Shown here piece by piece: positions 8,949-17,660 of a stretch of DNA of 37,878 bases (position 1 is its first letter; each line of letters starts with the position of its first letter). Source of the DNA: Candidatus Hadarchaeum yellowstonense (lineage in GTDB: Archaea > Hadarchaeota > Hadarchaeia > Hadarchaeales > Hadarchaeaceae); the NCBI GenBank assembly GCA_001515205.2, contig LQMQ01000057.1, positions 1 through 37,878 of the forward strand. The letters are read 5' to 3'. The position numbers were made by a program, and so were the translations under genes. The notes under the pieces were generated by a model. That model was given only the letters and a program-made list of their open reading frames with translations. It ran no database searches and was not told where the DNA came from.

Positions 8949-9518
8949 CTAAGGCTTCATCGCCAGCTTGAAGACATCCGCCTTGGTGATTATGCCGACC
9001 GGTTTTCCATGATCCACAACTAAAACCGCCGGCGCGTGCTCGAGTATGTGGTAAACGATGTCCACGTCAGCATCCCTAGAAACGGTGGGGAAGGGGTCAT
9101 CCATCACCTCACCCACGTTGCGGCGCAGCAACTTGGCCATGTTTTCCCCCGAGGCTATCCTTTGCACAATGCTGGTCTCGGAGATTGAACCCACTTGGAC
9201 GTCCCGATCCAGAACAGGCAACTGTGAGATCTCGTGGGCTTTCATTGCCTTGATGGCGGTTTCCACCTTATCTCCAGGCCTTATGAAGACTATCGGCGCG
9301 GACATTATGCGATCGGCCAGGACCTGCCTGCCCTGCGTCCCCGCCTGTTCCAAGACCCGGGAAATCCTCTCCAGCGTGGAAAATCTGGGATCAGCCTTTC
9401 CCGACTCTATCTTGGCAATGTAGGCCTGGGTGACACCGGCCAGCTTGGCCAGCTTTGACTGGCTGAGCCCCAGCCGCATTCTCATGGCCTTGACCTCAGA
9501 AGGCTTGATAATGCCCAT
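8949..9518 (-). CDS. HTH-CBS domain transcriptional regulator
   Basis: GLSQSKLAKLAGVTQAYIAKIESGKADP HTH followed by tandem CBS repeats (MKAHEISQLPVLD, HAPAVLVVDHGKPVGIITKADV). Confidence 0.9.
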   Translation of the reverse strand: MGIIKPSEVKAMRMRLGLSQSKLAKLAGVTQAYIAKIESGKADPRFSTLERISRVLEQAGTQGRQVLADRIMSAPIVFIRPGDKVETAIKAMKAHEISQLPVLDRDVQVGSISETSIVQRIASGENMAKLLRRNVGEVMDDPFPTVSRDADVDIVYHILEHAPAVLVVDHGKPVGIITKADVFKLAMKP

Positions 9519-9607
9519 AGAAATCCTTCATTCCTGTGAGTTATATTGTCTGGGAAACCTATAAATATAAACGTGACCTGTTAGAATCTAAATTCACGGG
9601 GCATGAA

Positions 9608-10819
9608 ATGATGAGAAACATCGTTGTCGAGGAGATCAAACAGGTCCCCCTGGTGGAACAAAATCTGGAAATAGTCGAAAGAAAAGGAATTGGGCACCCG
9701 GACTCGATCTGTGACGCAATCCTTGACCGTGTTTCGGTCGAGCTTTGCAAGGAATATCTGAAGAGATTTGGCGTCATCATGCACCACAACACTGACAAAT
9801 CTCTTTTGGTGGCCGGGAAGGTGGTGACCAGATTCGGCGGGGGCGAGGTCAAAGAACCGATGCTTTTGATTTTTGGTGACCGGGCAACCGATGAGGTGGA
9901 AGGAGAGAGGATAGATGTCGCCAAAATAGCGATAGAGGCCGCAAAGAAATGGATCAGGAGCAACCTCAGATACGTTGACCCGGAGAAACACCTGCGCTAC
10001 CAAGTGGAGCTAAAGCCGGGGTCGGCTGCCTTGACCGACATTTTCAGGAGAAAGGGAAAGGTCCTCAGCGCGAATGACACCTCGGCCGCAGTTGGCTACG
10101 CCCCCATGACTCCTACCGAAGAGATGGTGCTTAAAGTCGAACGCTATTTGAACTCGAAAAAATTCAAAAAGGAGTTCCCGGAATCTGGCGAGGACATAAA
10201 GGTGATGGGCTTTCGAAAGAACAACGATCTCTCGTTGATGATCGGCATGGCCTTCGTCGACCGGCACGTTAAGGATGAGAGGGATTACTTCCGGAAAAAG
10301 GATGAAATTCTGGAGCAAACTAGGCGGTTTGTGGAGGAAAACTCGGACTTTAATAAAGTTGATCTCAAACTCAACACACTGGATACCCCGGGAAGAGGAG
10401 TTGATGGAGTTTATCTGACGGTCTTGGGCACCAGCGCTGATGGAGCCGACTCGGGACAGGTGGGCAGGGGCAACAGAAGCAACGGTGTGATCCCGTTGAA
10501 CAGACACGTGGGATCTGAAGCTGCGGCGGGCAAAAACCCGGTGAGCCACGTGGGGAAGATCTACAACCTCCTGACACACAAAATAGCCAACGAAATTTAT
10601 CGGAAGGTAGATGGATTGAGTGAGGTTTACGTCTGGCTTGTTAGCCAGATAGGGAGCCCGATCGATCAACCCGCGATCGCTGCAGCCAGGGTGCTTACCA
10701 AGCCGGGCGTCAAACTGGAGAGCGTGAAAAAAGAAATTTTTGAAACAATTGAAAAAGAGCTGGAAAACATCAATGAGTTCACCAAATGTCTGGCCCGGGG
10801 AGATTTCCCAGTCTGTTGA
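9608..10819 (+). CDS. mat: Archaeal-type S-adenosylmethionine synthetase
   Basis: VERKGIGHPDSICDAI, HHNTDKSLLVAGKV, DSGQVGRGNRSNGVIPLNRHVGSEAAAGKNPVSHVGKIYN; start moved to ATG 9608. Confidence 0.96.
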   Translation: MMRNIVVEEIKQVPLVEQNLEIVERKGIGHPDSICDAILDRVSVELCKEYLKRFGVIMHHNTDKSLLVAGKVVTRFGGGEVKEPMLLIFGDRATDEVEGERIDVAKIAIEAAKKWIRSNLRYVDPEKHLRYQVELKPGSAALTDIFRRKGKVLSANDTSAAVGYAPMTPTEEMVLKVERYLNSKKFKKEFPESGEDIKVMGFRKNNDLSLMIGMAFVDRHVKDERDYFRKKDEILEQTRRFVEENSDFNKVDLKLNTLDTPGRGVDGVYLTVLGTSADGADSGQVGRGNRSNGVIPLNRHVGSEAAAGKNPVSHVGKIYNLLTHKIANEIYRKVDGLSEVYVWLVSQIGSPIDQPAIAAARVLTKPGVKLESVKKEIFETIEKELENINEFTKCLARGDFPVC

Positions 10820-10846
10820 AAAACAGGTAAAATTTTTTGCCATGCC

Positions 10847-12376
10847 GTGCCTCGGAGATATGGTGATCACATTTTCCAGATACTGAAACGTGACGGCATG
10901 GGCAGAATCGGCAGGGTGACAACCGCCCACGGCGATTTCACCACACCCACTTTGATGCCCGTCATTGACCCCACTGATATCGTTTTGAAGCCGAAGGAGA
11001 TGAGGCGAGAGTTCGGCTCGGAGCTGGTGATAACAAACGCCTACCTGACCCTGCTTCACTTTGGGAAAAATCCTGAGCTAAAAATTCATGAGGTCTTGGA
11101 TTACGATGGGCCAATCATGACCGACAGCGGTGGTTACCAAATTCTGCGCTACGGGAACATCGATATCTCACCTGAGGAGATAGTCAGGTACCAAGACGCC
11201 ATCGAACCGGACATTGCCACCATACTGGACATTCCCACGGGGATTAACGCGTCAAGAGAATACGCGGCCGAAACGGTACGGATAACTCTGGAAAGAGCAA
11301 GACAAGCGATAAAGATACGCTCCAACCCTAAAGTCCTGTGGTGCGGCCCCATACAGGGTGGACTTTTCACTGACCTCGTGGAGAAGTCCGCGAGAGAAAC
11401 GGGCGAGCTGGATTATCACTTCCATGCCATCGGCAGCCCCGTGGAGCTGCTGAACAATTACAGGTTTGCGGAACTCGTCGACCTGGTCATGGCGGCGAAG
11501 AGAAATCTCCCACTGAACCGGCCCGTCCATCTCTTTGGCGCTGGCCACCCGATGATGTTATCGCTCGCCGTGGCCATGGGGTGTGATCTATTTGACTCAG
11601 CGGCTTACATTCTCTTCGCAAGAGATGGAAGGTACCTGACCCCTGAAGGCACCCTGCACCTAGACGAGCTTTCTTGTCTCCCCTGTGAGTGCCCTGTATG
11701 CACCAGCACCACGGTGGAGGAATTAAAACGCGAAGAGGAGGGGGAAAAAGTCAAACTGCTCGCGCGTCATAACCTACACGTAACCTTCGGCGAAATTCGA
11801 AGAATCCGGCAGGCAATAGTCGATGGTAGATTGTGGGAACACGTCCAGATAAAATGCAGATCACACCCCAGCCTTTTAGAAGCGCTAAAGAAATTTCTAA
11901 GCTATGGCGATGTGATAGAAAGATTCGACCCGGTAACTAAGAAATCGGCTTTTTATTACTCGGGCAGTGAATCGATAAAACGCCCGGAAGTAATTCGCCA
12001 CAAGCTCAGGATGAAAAAAAGATATCAGCCCCCGCCGCTGGAAACATTGGTCATCTTGTCAAAACCAGATTTGGAAGAAATACCGGTGGAGGCTGAAAAT
12101 TACCACATTGTGAAGTTAGTACCACCGTTTGGTGTTGTACCTGAAGAGATTGAGGAGATATATCCGCTGTCCCAAAACCAAGCGCCGGAAGAACTGGACG
12201 CCGATGTCATCAAATCGGTTGCCGAGTCTTTGGAGAGCTACCTACAAAGTCACGGTGGCGTCTACAAACGAGTTATTTTACTCAATGACAAAGATCGGTG
12301 GGGCGACTCACTGGAAAAGGCTTGTCGGCCGGTTGTGGAGAAGCTGGAAGTGATTCAGCTCGGTGAAAAAATTTAA
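10847..12376 (+). CDS. tgtA: tRNA-guanine(15) transglycosylase, archaeosine biosynthesis
   Basis: TDSGGYQILRYG, WCGPIQGG, Zn motif CLPCECPVC...H; 509 aa. Confidence 0.94.
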   Translation: MPRRYGDHIFQILKRDGMGRIGRVTTAHGDFTTPTLMPVIDPTDIVLKPKEMRREFGSELVITNAYLTLLHFGKNPELKIHEVLDYDGPIMTDSGGYQILRYGNIDISPEEIVRYQDAIEPDIATILDIPTGINASREYAAETVRITLERARQAIKIRSNPKVLWCGPIQGGLFTDLVEKSARETGELDYHFHAIGSPVELLNNYRFAELVDLVMAAKRNLPLNRPVHLFGAGHPMMLSLAVAMGCDLFDSAAYILFARDGRYLTPEGTLHLDELSCLPCECPVCTSTTVEELKREEEGEKVKLLARHNLHVTFGEIRRIRQAIVDGRLWEHVQIKCRSHPSLLEALKKFLSYGDVIERFDPVTKKSAFYYSGSESIKRPEVIRHKLRMKKRYQPPPLETLVILSKPDLEEIPVEAENYHIVKLVPPFGVVPEEIEEIYPLSQNQAPEELDADVIKSVAESLESYLQSHGGVYKRVILLNDKDRWGDSLEKACRPVVEKLEVIQLGEKI

Positions 12377-12423
12377 ATAGATTATGATGACGAATTTAGC
12401 GCAGAGTTGGATTGGGATTTTGA

Positions 12424-12864
12424 ATGGACAGCGTGGACCTTAAACTCTTGAAGATGCTGGCTGAAGATGCCCACACACCACTTCATAAAATGGGCCGGGA
12501 AGTTGGCCTCAGCCCCTCGGGAGTGAGAAGGAGGATAAAACTGCTGGAGAAAAACGGTCTGATAAAAAAATACTCCGCCATCATAGACCCGAAAAAATAT
12601 GGATTTGGGGTGACGGCATTTATCAGCGTGGACGCCGATTCTCGTGAGCTGGGGGGAATAACCAACTCGCTCTTGCGCCGCCACGAGGTATGTGAACTCC
12701 ACCGCACCACGGGAGGGCATGACCTGATGATTAAGGTCCGAGTCAAAGACGTCGACAGCCTGAACAAGTTTGTTGACAACTACATAAGGTGTTTTGACTC
12801 AGTAAAAAGCGTGAGGATTACCCTGGCCATGGAAACGATCAAAGAAACTTTTGTCAATCCATAG
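12424..12864 (+). CDS. Lrp/AsnC family transcriptional regulator
   Basis: N-terminal HTH (MGREVGLSPSGVRRRIKLLEKNGLIKKYSAIID) and C-terminal RAM-like domain (TTGGHDLMIKVRVKDVDSLNKFV). Confidence 0.93.
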   Translation: MDSVDLKLLKMLAEDAHTPLHKMGREVGLSPSGVRRRIKLLEKNGLIKKYSAIIDPKKYGFGVTAFISVDADSRELGGITNSLLRRHEVCELHRTTGGHDLMIKVRVKDVDSLNKFVDNYIRCFDSVKSVRITLAMETIKETFVNP

Positions 12865-12869
12865 GTGTC

Positions 12870-13112
12870 TTGATGAAGGAAGAGCTCAAGAAGATCATGA
12901 TCGAATCTCTCTACTCAGTAATGCCCTACATCGCCTACCTGGGTGAGCTCAAAGAATTCATTGAAAAGGAAGCGGATGAATGCGAAAACATTGAAGCGTT
13001 CATTGAAAAACTGAAAAAGCTGAATGAAAAATCGGATATCATCCGCAGAACCGACGGGCAAATATTCCTCTCCGAACTGAGGCGCAACCTCGCCAAACTC
13101 GGCTCCGATTGA
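12870..13112 (+). CDS. Small uncharacterised helical protein, probably co-transcribed with the Lrp gene
   Basis: 80-aa ORF 5 nt downstream of the Lrp gene; highly charged and helical. Confidence 0.6.
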   Translation: MMKEELKKIMIESLYSVMPYIAYLGELKEFIEKEADECENIEAFIEKLKKLNEKSDIIRRTDGQIFLSELRRNLAKLGSD

Positions 13113-13149
13113 TTTTAATTCTGGCAGCTGAATTTAATCTTGGATTCAG

Positions 13150-14118
13150 ATGGTCAGCGACAGAATCGAAAAAATAGCGAAAGACATCAAAACCATGCGC
13201 ATAAGGGGGGCGGGGAGAATCGCCCGCGCGGCCGCAAGCGCCCTGAAAATGGCCGCCAGAGAATCCCAGGCCAAAACCCCGGCTGAATTTTCTGCCGAAA
13301 TGGAAAAGGTATCAAAAATTCTGCTGGAAACTAGACCCACTGCCGTTTCCTTACCCAACGCGGTGAGATACATTTTACTGGGTTTGAAGCAAGCGCATGG
13401 TGCCGACCTGTGGACGATGAAAAAAGTGGTTATTTCCCGAGCAGATGAGTTCATCAGAAACTCAATCGAGGCCGTCAAAAAGATCGGGGAGATAGGGGCC
13501 AACCGCATCTCCGACGGCGACGTTATTTTAACCCACTGCAACAGCCAGTGTGCGCTGTCGATAATAAAGACGGCTTTCAGGCAGGGAAAAAGGATCGAGG
13601 TTTTCACGACAGAATCTAGACCAGTGTGGCAGGGGCGCCTCAGCGCAAAAGAGCTGCTCAAGGAGGGGATACCGACGACCCTGATAATAGATTCCGCCGT
13701 GCGCCACTTTATCCGGGATGTAGATAAGGTGATAGTCGGCGCGGATAGCATTGCAGCAAACGGGGCGGTGGTAAACAAGATCGGCACCTCAAGCATTGCT
13801 CTGGCAGCACACGAAGCTAGGGTGCTCTTTTTCGTTGCCGCCGAGACATACAAGTTCCACCCGGAAACTTTGGTCGGGCGTTTGGTGGAAATAGAAGAAA
13901 GGGATCCCAATGAGCTGATAAATCTGAAAAAATATCCGGGTCTAAAAGTCAGAAACCCAGCCTTTGATGTAACTCCTCCCGAGTACGTGGACCTGATTGT
14001 CACCGAGCGCGGGATAATACCACCCTACGCCGCATACGCCATCATCCAAGAAATATTCGAATGGAAGCCGGGTGAAAGAACCAGTCACCTCGGCGACAAA
14101 CTAAGGCCATTAATTTAA
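13150..14118 (+). CDS. Ribose 1,5-bisphosphate isomerase (eIF-2B alpha-like)
   Basis: ILTHCNSQCALSIIKTAF, VFTTESRPVWQGRLSAKEL, GADSIAANGAVVNKIGTSSIAL, FDVTPPEYVDLIVTERGIIPP. Confidence 0.88.
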   Translation: MVSDRIEKIAKDIKTMRIRGAGRIARAAASALKMAARESQAKTPAEFSAEMEKVSKILLETRPTAVSLPNAVRYILLGLKQAHGADLWTMKKVVISRADEFIRNSIEAVKKIGEIGANRISDGDVILTHCNSQCALSIIKTAFRQGKRIEVFTTESRPVWQGRLSAKELLKEGIPTTLIIDSAVRHFIRDVDKVIVGADSIAANGAVVNKIGTSSIALAAHEARVLFFVAAETYKFHPETLVGRLVEIEERDPNELINLKKYPGLKVRNPAFDVTPPEYVDLIVTERGIIPPYAAYAIIQEIFEWKPGERTSHLGDKLRPLI

Positions 14119-14187
14119 ACGGAAAAATTTCAGAACCCAGATAAAACTAACCCGAAGGGAAAAGCTTACCGGACGTGTTTAAGGAAC

Positions 14188-14448
14188 CTAGGTAATTTTG
14201 TAGACCAGATCTCCTTCCCGAACCTTCTGCTGAACTTTAAGTCCTATGGACTGGCCCGCCCTAGCGCTGCTCAAATTTTTATGCTCAATTTGCATCGACT
14301 CCACGATCTGTTGGAAGTTTGTGGTGGTGCCTTCAATCGAGATCTTGTCCCCAACGTTCAAATCGCCGCTCAGCTCAACAACTGCCACACTTATCTTAGA
14401 ATAATAGTGAGCCACTTTTCCCACAAGCTTTTTCTCTCCCGCTTCCAT
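14188..14448 (-). CDS. Translation elongation factor-like protein (EF-Tu domain 2-like beta-barrel)
   Basis: LVGKVAHYYSKISVAVVELSGDLNVGDKISIEGTTTNFQQIVESMQIEH...GQSIGLKVQQKVREGDLVYKI; start set at internal Met. Confidence 0.75.
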   Translation of the reverse strand: MEAGEKKLVGKVAHYYSKISVAVVELSGDLNVGDKISIEGTTTNFQQIVESMQIEHKNLSSARAGQSIGLKVQQKVREGDLVYKIT

Positions 14449-14623
14449 CAACCTCGCCCAATTAAAGGTGGACCGCATAGTTAAATGCCTTTTCGGTAGG
14501 TGTCGCCGCCAGAAGCCAGACCAAAGAACCGACTCCTGTGAAGAAAAATTTGATGTTAAAATTACTCGCGCGCGGACCTCGCTGATCGAAAAATCATCGA
14601 GAACAAGAGAAACAGAATGATAA

Positions 14624-14664
14624 TATTTATATAGCAAAAAATATTACTCGTATCGAGCCAATAT
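14624..14664 (+). promoter_or_regulatory. Promoter of the nickel transport operon with imperfect palindrome (candidate NikR operator)
   Basis: TATA-like ATATTTATATAG, then ATATTACTCG-TAT-CGAGCCAATAT at 14641-14664, abutting the cbiM ATG. Confidence 0.4.
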
Positions 14665-15298
14665 GCATATCCCTGATGGGTTTTTAAGCTTTGAAGTCTG
14701 GGCGCCGCTGTGGGCAGTGGCAGCACTTATCATCGCCCTTGCCGTGCGGAAGACCAACAAAAAACTCAGCGACCGACATGTTCCATTGCTCGGCATCTTG
14801 GCGGCTTTCGTCTTCGCAGCGCAGATGTTAAACGTCCCGGTGGCTGGTGGTACAAGTGGACACTTTCTGGGAGGAGTGCTCACCGCCATCTTCGTTGGAC
14901 CGCTAGCGGGATCGCTGGTGATGAGTTCGATTTTTGTCATACAGGCCATTTTCTTCCAAGATGGAGGAATAACCGCGTTAGGTGCAAATATCATCAACAT
15001 GGGGCTCATCGGAACGATTATTGGATTTTATATCTACCTTGGCTTCACCAAATTGCTAAAAGGAAAAAGGGGCATGATCACCGGTGCCGCGGTGGCCGCT
15101 TGGATCTCGGTGGTTTTCGCCTCTGCCGCGTGTGCCCTGGAGCTGGCGGCCTCAGGGACCTCGCCAATTCAAATCGCCCTGCCGGCAATGGTGGGTATTC
15201 ATGCGATCATCGGCATCATCGAAGCGGCCATTACCGTTACTGTGATCGGTTTCGTGATGAAAACAAGGCCCGATCTGCTCAACTTGCCAAAAATTTAG
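14663..15298 (+). CDS. cbiM: Energy-coupling factor Co/Ni transporter S component CbiM/NikM
   Basis: N-terminus MHIPDGFLS (metal-binding Met-His); GGTSGHFLGGVLTAIFVGPLAG. Confidence 0.95.
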   Translation: MHIPDGFLSFEVWAPLWAVAALIIALAVRKTNKKLSDRHVPLLGILAAFVFAAQMLNVPVAGGTSGHFLGGVLTAIFVGPLAGSLVMSSIFVIQAIFFQDGGITALGANIINMGLIGTIIGFYIYLGFTKLLKGKRGMITGAAVAAWISVVFASAACALELAASGTSPIQIALPAMVGIHAIIGIIEAAITVTVIGFVMKTRPDLLNLPKI

Positions 15299-15306
15299 GT
15301 GAAAAA

Positions 15307-15606
15307 ATGAGAGGAGAGAAGTGGTGGGTCACCGGGCTGGTCGTCGCTGTGTTCATGGCCTGTGTGCTCTCTCTTTTTGCCTCCCCAGAACCTGACGGGC
15401 TAGAAAGGGTCGCCGAGGATCAGGGATTTGCCGAAAAGGCTGAGGGCCAAGAGGTCATACGGGCCCCGATACCGGACTATGTTGTCCCGGGAGTGGAAAA
15501 CGAAAAGCTTGGTACAGCACTTGCCGGTCTAATCGGAGTCCTGATAATCCTTGCGCTGACGATGAGCTGGGCAAAGATATTGAAAAATAGAACTGAGACA
15601 AAATGA
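15307..15606 (+). CDS. PDGLE-domain membrane component (CbiN/NikN-like)
   Basis: SPEPDGLERVAEDQGF with two flanking TM segments; ATG 15307 in the frame of the 14710-15606 ORF; overlaps the next start (ATGA). Confidence 0.9.
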   Translation: MRGEKWWVTGLVVAVFMACVLSLFASPEPDGLERVAEDQGFAEKAEGQEVIRAPIPDYVVPGVENEKLGTALAGLIGVLIILALTMSWAKILKNRTETK

Positions 15607-16355
15607 GGCACAGTTTTCTTGACCGTTACAGCAGCCTCAGCAGCCCGATTCATAGGCTGGATCCCCGGGCAAAAATAGTGGCGCTTTTTTCTTTTCTCTT
15701 GATCGTAGTCTTCACCCCGATAACACTGGGGCAAAAATTTGCCCTCTACGGCGCGCTGGTTTTTTCGCTGGTAGTGATCTCCAAAGTGCCGGTGAAATTC
15801 GTGATCAAAAGATCCTTGGTGATAATCCCATTCGTCGGCTTGGTGGCCATAGGGCTGCCTTTCTTAGGGAACGACGGCGGTTCATTGAACCTCGGTGTTT
15901 TCGCCATAACCCCATCCGCCCTGCTGCTCTTTTTAAATGTTATCGTGAAATCTTGGCTCTGCGTGGTGGCCATGATCGTGCTCACTTCCACAACGCCTTT
16001 TTCCAGGCTCTTAAGGGGTCTTCAGGGGTTAAAAATGCCTACCGTCTTTGTGATGATCCTCTCGTTCATGTATCGATTTACCTTTATTCTGGAGGACGAG
16101 CTGGAAAGAATGGTCAGGGCACGAGAGGCCAGAAGCTTCAAGCCGACTTGGCTGCAATCCGTTAAAGCCGCCGGAAACATCATCGGAAACTTGCTCGTGA
16201 GGAGTTATGAAAGAGGGGAAAGGGTCTATGCGGCAATGAGATCTCGGGGTTATGATGGGGAGATAAAATTGATCAGTGAACTTAAGATGAACAGCCACGA
16301 TGCCCTTTTCATCACCATATTTTTATCCCTGCTGATCCTGATACTGGTGGTCTGA
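15603..16355 (+). CDS. cbiQ: ECF transporter T component CbiQ/NikQ
   Basis: SSPIHRLDPRAKIVALFSFLLIV; YRFTFILEDELERMVRAREARSF; C-terminal TM. Confidence 0.93.
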   Translation: MRHSFLDRYSSLSSPIHRLDPRAKIVALFSFLLIVVFTPITLGQKFALYGALVFSLVVISKVPVKFVIKRSLVIIPFVGLVAIGLPFLGNDGGSLNLGVFAITPSALLLFLNVIVKSWLCVVAMIVLTSTTPFSRLLRGLQGLKMPTVFVMILSFMYRFTFILEDELERMVRAREARSFKPTWLQSVKAAGNIIGNLLVRSYERGERVYAAMRSRGYDGEIKLISELKMNSHDALFITIFLSLLILILVV

Positions 16356-17056
16356 TGCTGGCAGTGGAAGTAAGGAACCTGCATTACAGATACCCGGACG
16401 GCACCATCGCCTTGCGCGGCGTTGACCTGAGGGTAAAGAAAGGCGAACGGGTCTACCTGATAGGCCCCAACGGTTCGGGAAAATCAACGCTGCTCTTGCA
16501 CTTGAATGGAATCCTAAAACCGCAAAGGGGGAAAGTCGTGATTCTTGGAATTGATGCAAATGAGGAGAATGGCGAGCTGAAGAAAAAAGTTGGCCTTGTC
16601 TTCCAAAACCCTGACGATCAGCTTTTTATGCCAACTGTCTTTGAAGATGTGGCCTTCGGACCGGTGAACCTGAAACTGGGCGAGGCGGAGGTCAAAAAAA
16701 GGGTAAAAATGGCCTTGGAGATGGTGGGCTTGACCGGTTTTGAAAACAGGAGCCCTCACCACCTGAGCTACGGCGAAAAGAAAAGAATTGCGATAGCCAC
16801 AGTGCTGGCCATGGATCCCGAGATACTGGTATTCGACGAACCAACCCTTTCCCTTGACCCGTGGATAAAAAGAAACTTCATGGAGTTGCTGAAAACCCTC
16901 GGAAGAAATCGAACGATCGTGATTTCCGGTCACGACCTGGATCTGATGAAGCTGTGCGACCGCACCTACTTAATGAGGGATGGCAGAATAATCGGCGAAA
17001 TTAAGAACAGGAGGGAAATTTTCCAGGATAGCAAAACCGGCGCCTCTCGTCGTTAA
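16355..17056 (+). CDS. cbiO: ECF transporter ATP-binding protein CbiO/NikO
   Basis: Walker A GPNGSGKST, VFQNPDDQLF, LSYGEKKRIAIATVLAMDPEILVFDEP. Confidence 0.96.
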   Translation: MLAVEVRNLHYRYPDGTIALRGVDLRVKKGERVYLIGPNGSGKSTLLLHLNGILKPQRGKVVILGIDANEENGELKKKVGLVFQNPDDQLFMPTVFEDVAFGPVNLKLGEAEVKKRVKMALEMVGLTGFENRSPHHLSYGEKKRIAIATVLAMDPEILVFDEPTLSLDPWIKRNFMELLKTLGRNRTIVISGHDLDLMKLCDRTYLMRDGRIIGEIKNRREIFQDSKTGASRR

Positions 17057-17110
17057 GGATGCCAAATCTAACAGATTTTATATCAGGCAGTGGAAAGTAA
17101 ATCCGATGAA

Positions 17111-17251
17111 ATGGTGAAAATAAACATAATTGTTTTTACGCTTGACATGGAAACAAGCGCATCTTTCCTGAAAGCAATTGAACTATTGGAGAAGGCAAAG
17201 TTCCTGCCAGGGCAAGTAGATAATCAAAAATGTGGGGGAGAAAATGGCTGA
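17111..17251 (+). CDS. Small ORF (46 aa) overlapping the nikR start
   Basis: MVKINIIVFTLDMETSASFLKAIELLEKAKFLPGQVDNQKCGGENG; overlaps nikR ATG 17244 by 8 nt; below the ORF-track length limit. Confidence 0.35.
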   Translation: MVKINIIVFTLDMETSASFLKAIELLEKAKFLPGQVDNQKCGGENG

Positions 17252-17654
17252 AAAATTAACGCGAGTAAGTTTAACCCTTCCGGAGGAGTTACTGAAGGAG
17301 CTTGACGGTTCCCTTAAAGCCCGCGGTTATGCGAGTCGATCGGAGGCAATCAGGGATTCACTCCGGGACTTCCTGGCGGATTACAAATATCGCAAGGGAC
17401 TGAAGGGACAGATTGTCGGCGTCCTCGTCCTAGTCTACGAGCATGACGTCAGGGGGCTAACCGACGCAATAATTGACATCCAGCACTCCGCGGGGGAAAT
17501 TGTAAGTACCGTCCAGCACATTCACCTGGACGCCAAGAACTGCCTGGAAACTTCGGTACTCAAGGGACCGGCTGAAAAAATTGAAAAACTCGTGGAACGA
17601 CTTGAGGGTCTAAGGGGCGTCAAACAGGCGAAATTGATGATAATAAAAAAATGA
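17244..17654 (+). CDS. nikR: Nickel-responsive regulator NikR
   Basis: Ribbon-helix-helix RVSLTLPEELLKELDG...YASRSEAIRDSLRDF; ACT-like domain with STVQHIHLDAKNCLET nickel-site motif. Confidence 0.94.
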   Translation: MAEKLTRVSLTLPEELLKELDGSLKARGYASRSEAIRDSLRDFLADYKYRKGLKGQIVGVLVLVYEHDVRGLTDAIIDIQHSAGEIVSTVQHIHLDAKNCLETSVLKGPAEKIEKLVERLEGLRGVKQAKLMIIKK

Positions 17655-17660
17655 AAAGAA

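Noticed and set aside
10010-11059. 349-aa reverse-strand ORF
   Set aside because: Shadow of mat and tgtA, which have clear conserved motifs on the plus strand.
13146-14003. 285-aa reverse-strand ORF
   Set aside because: Antisense to the R15P isomerase gene; Ser-rich low-complexity translation typical of a shadow frame.
14710-15306. N-terminal 199 residues of the 298-aa ORF
   Set aside because: Out-of-frame reading of cbiM; only 15307-15606 (PDGLE protein) is real.
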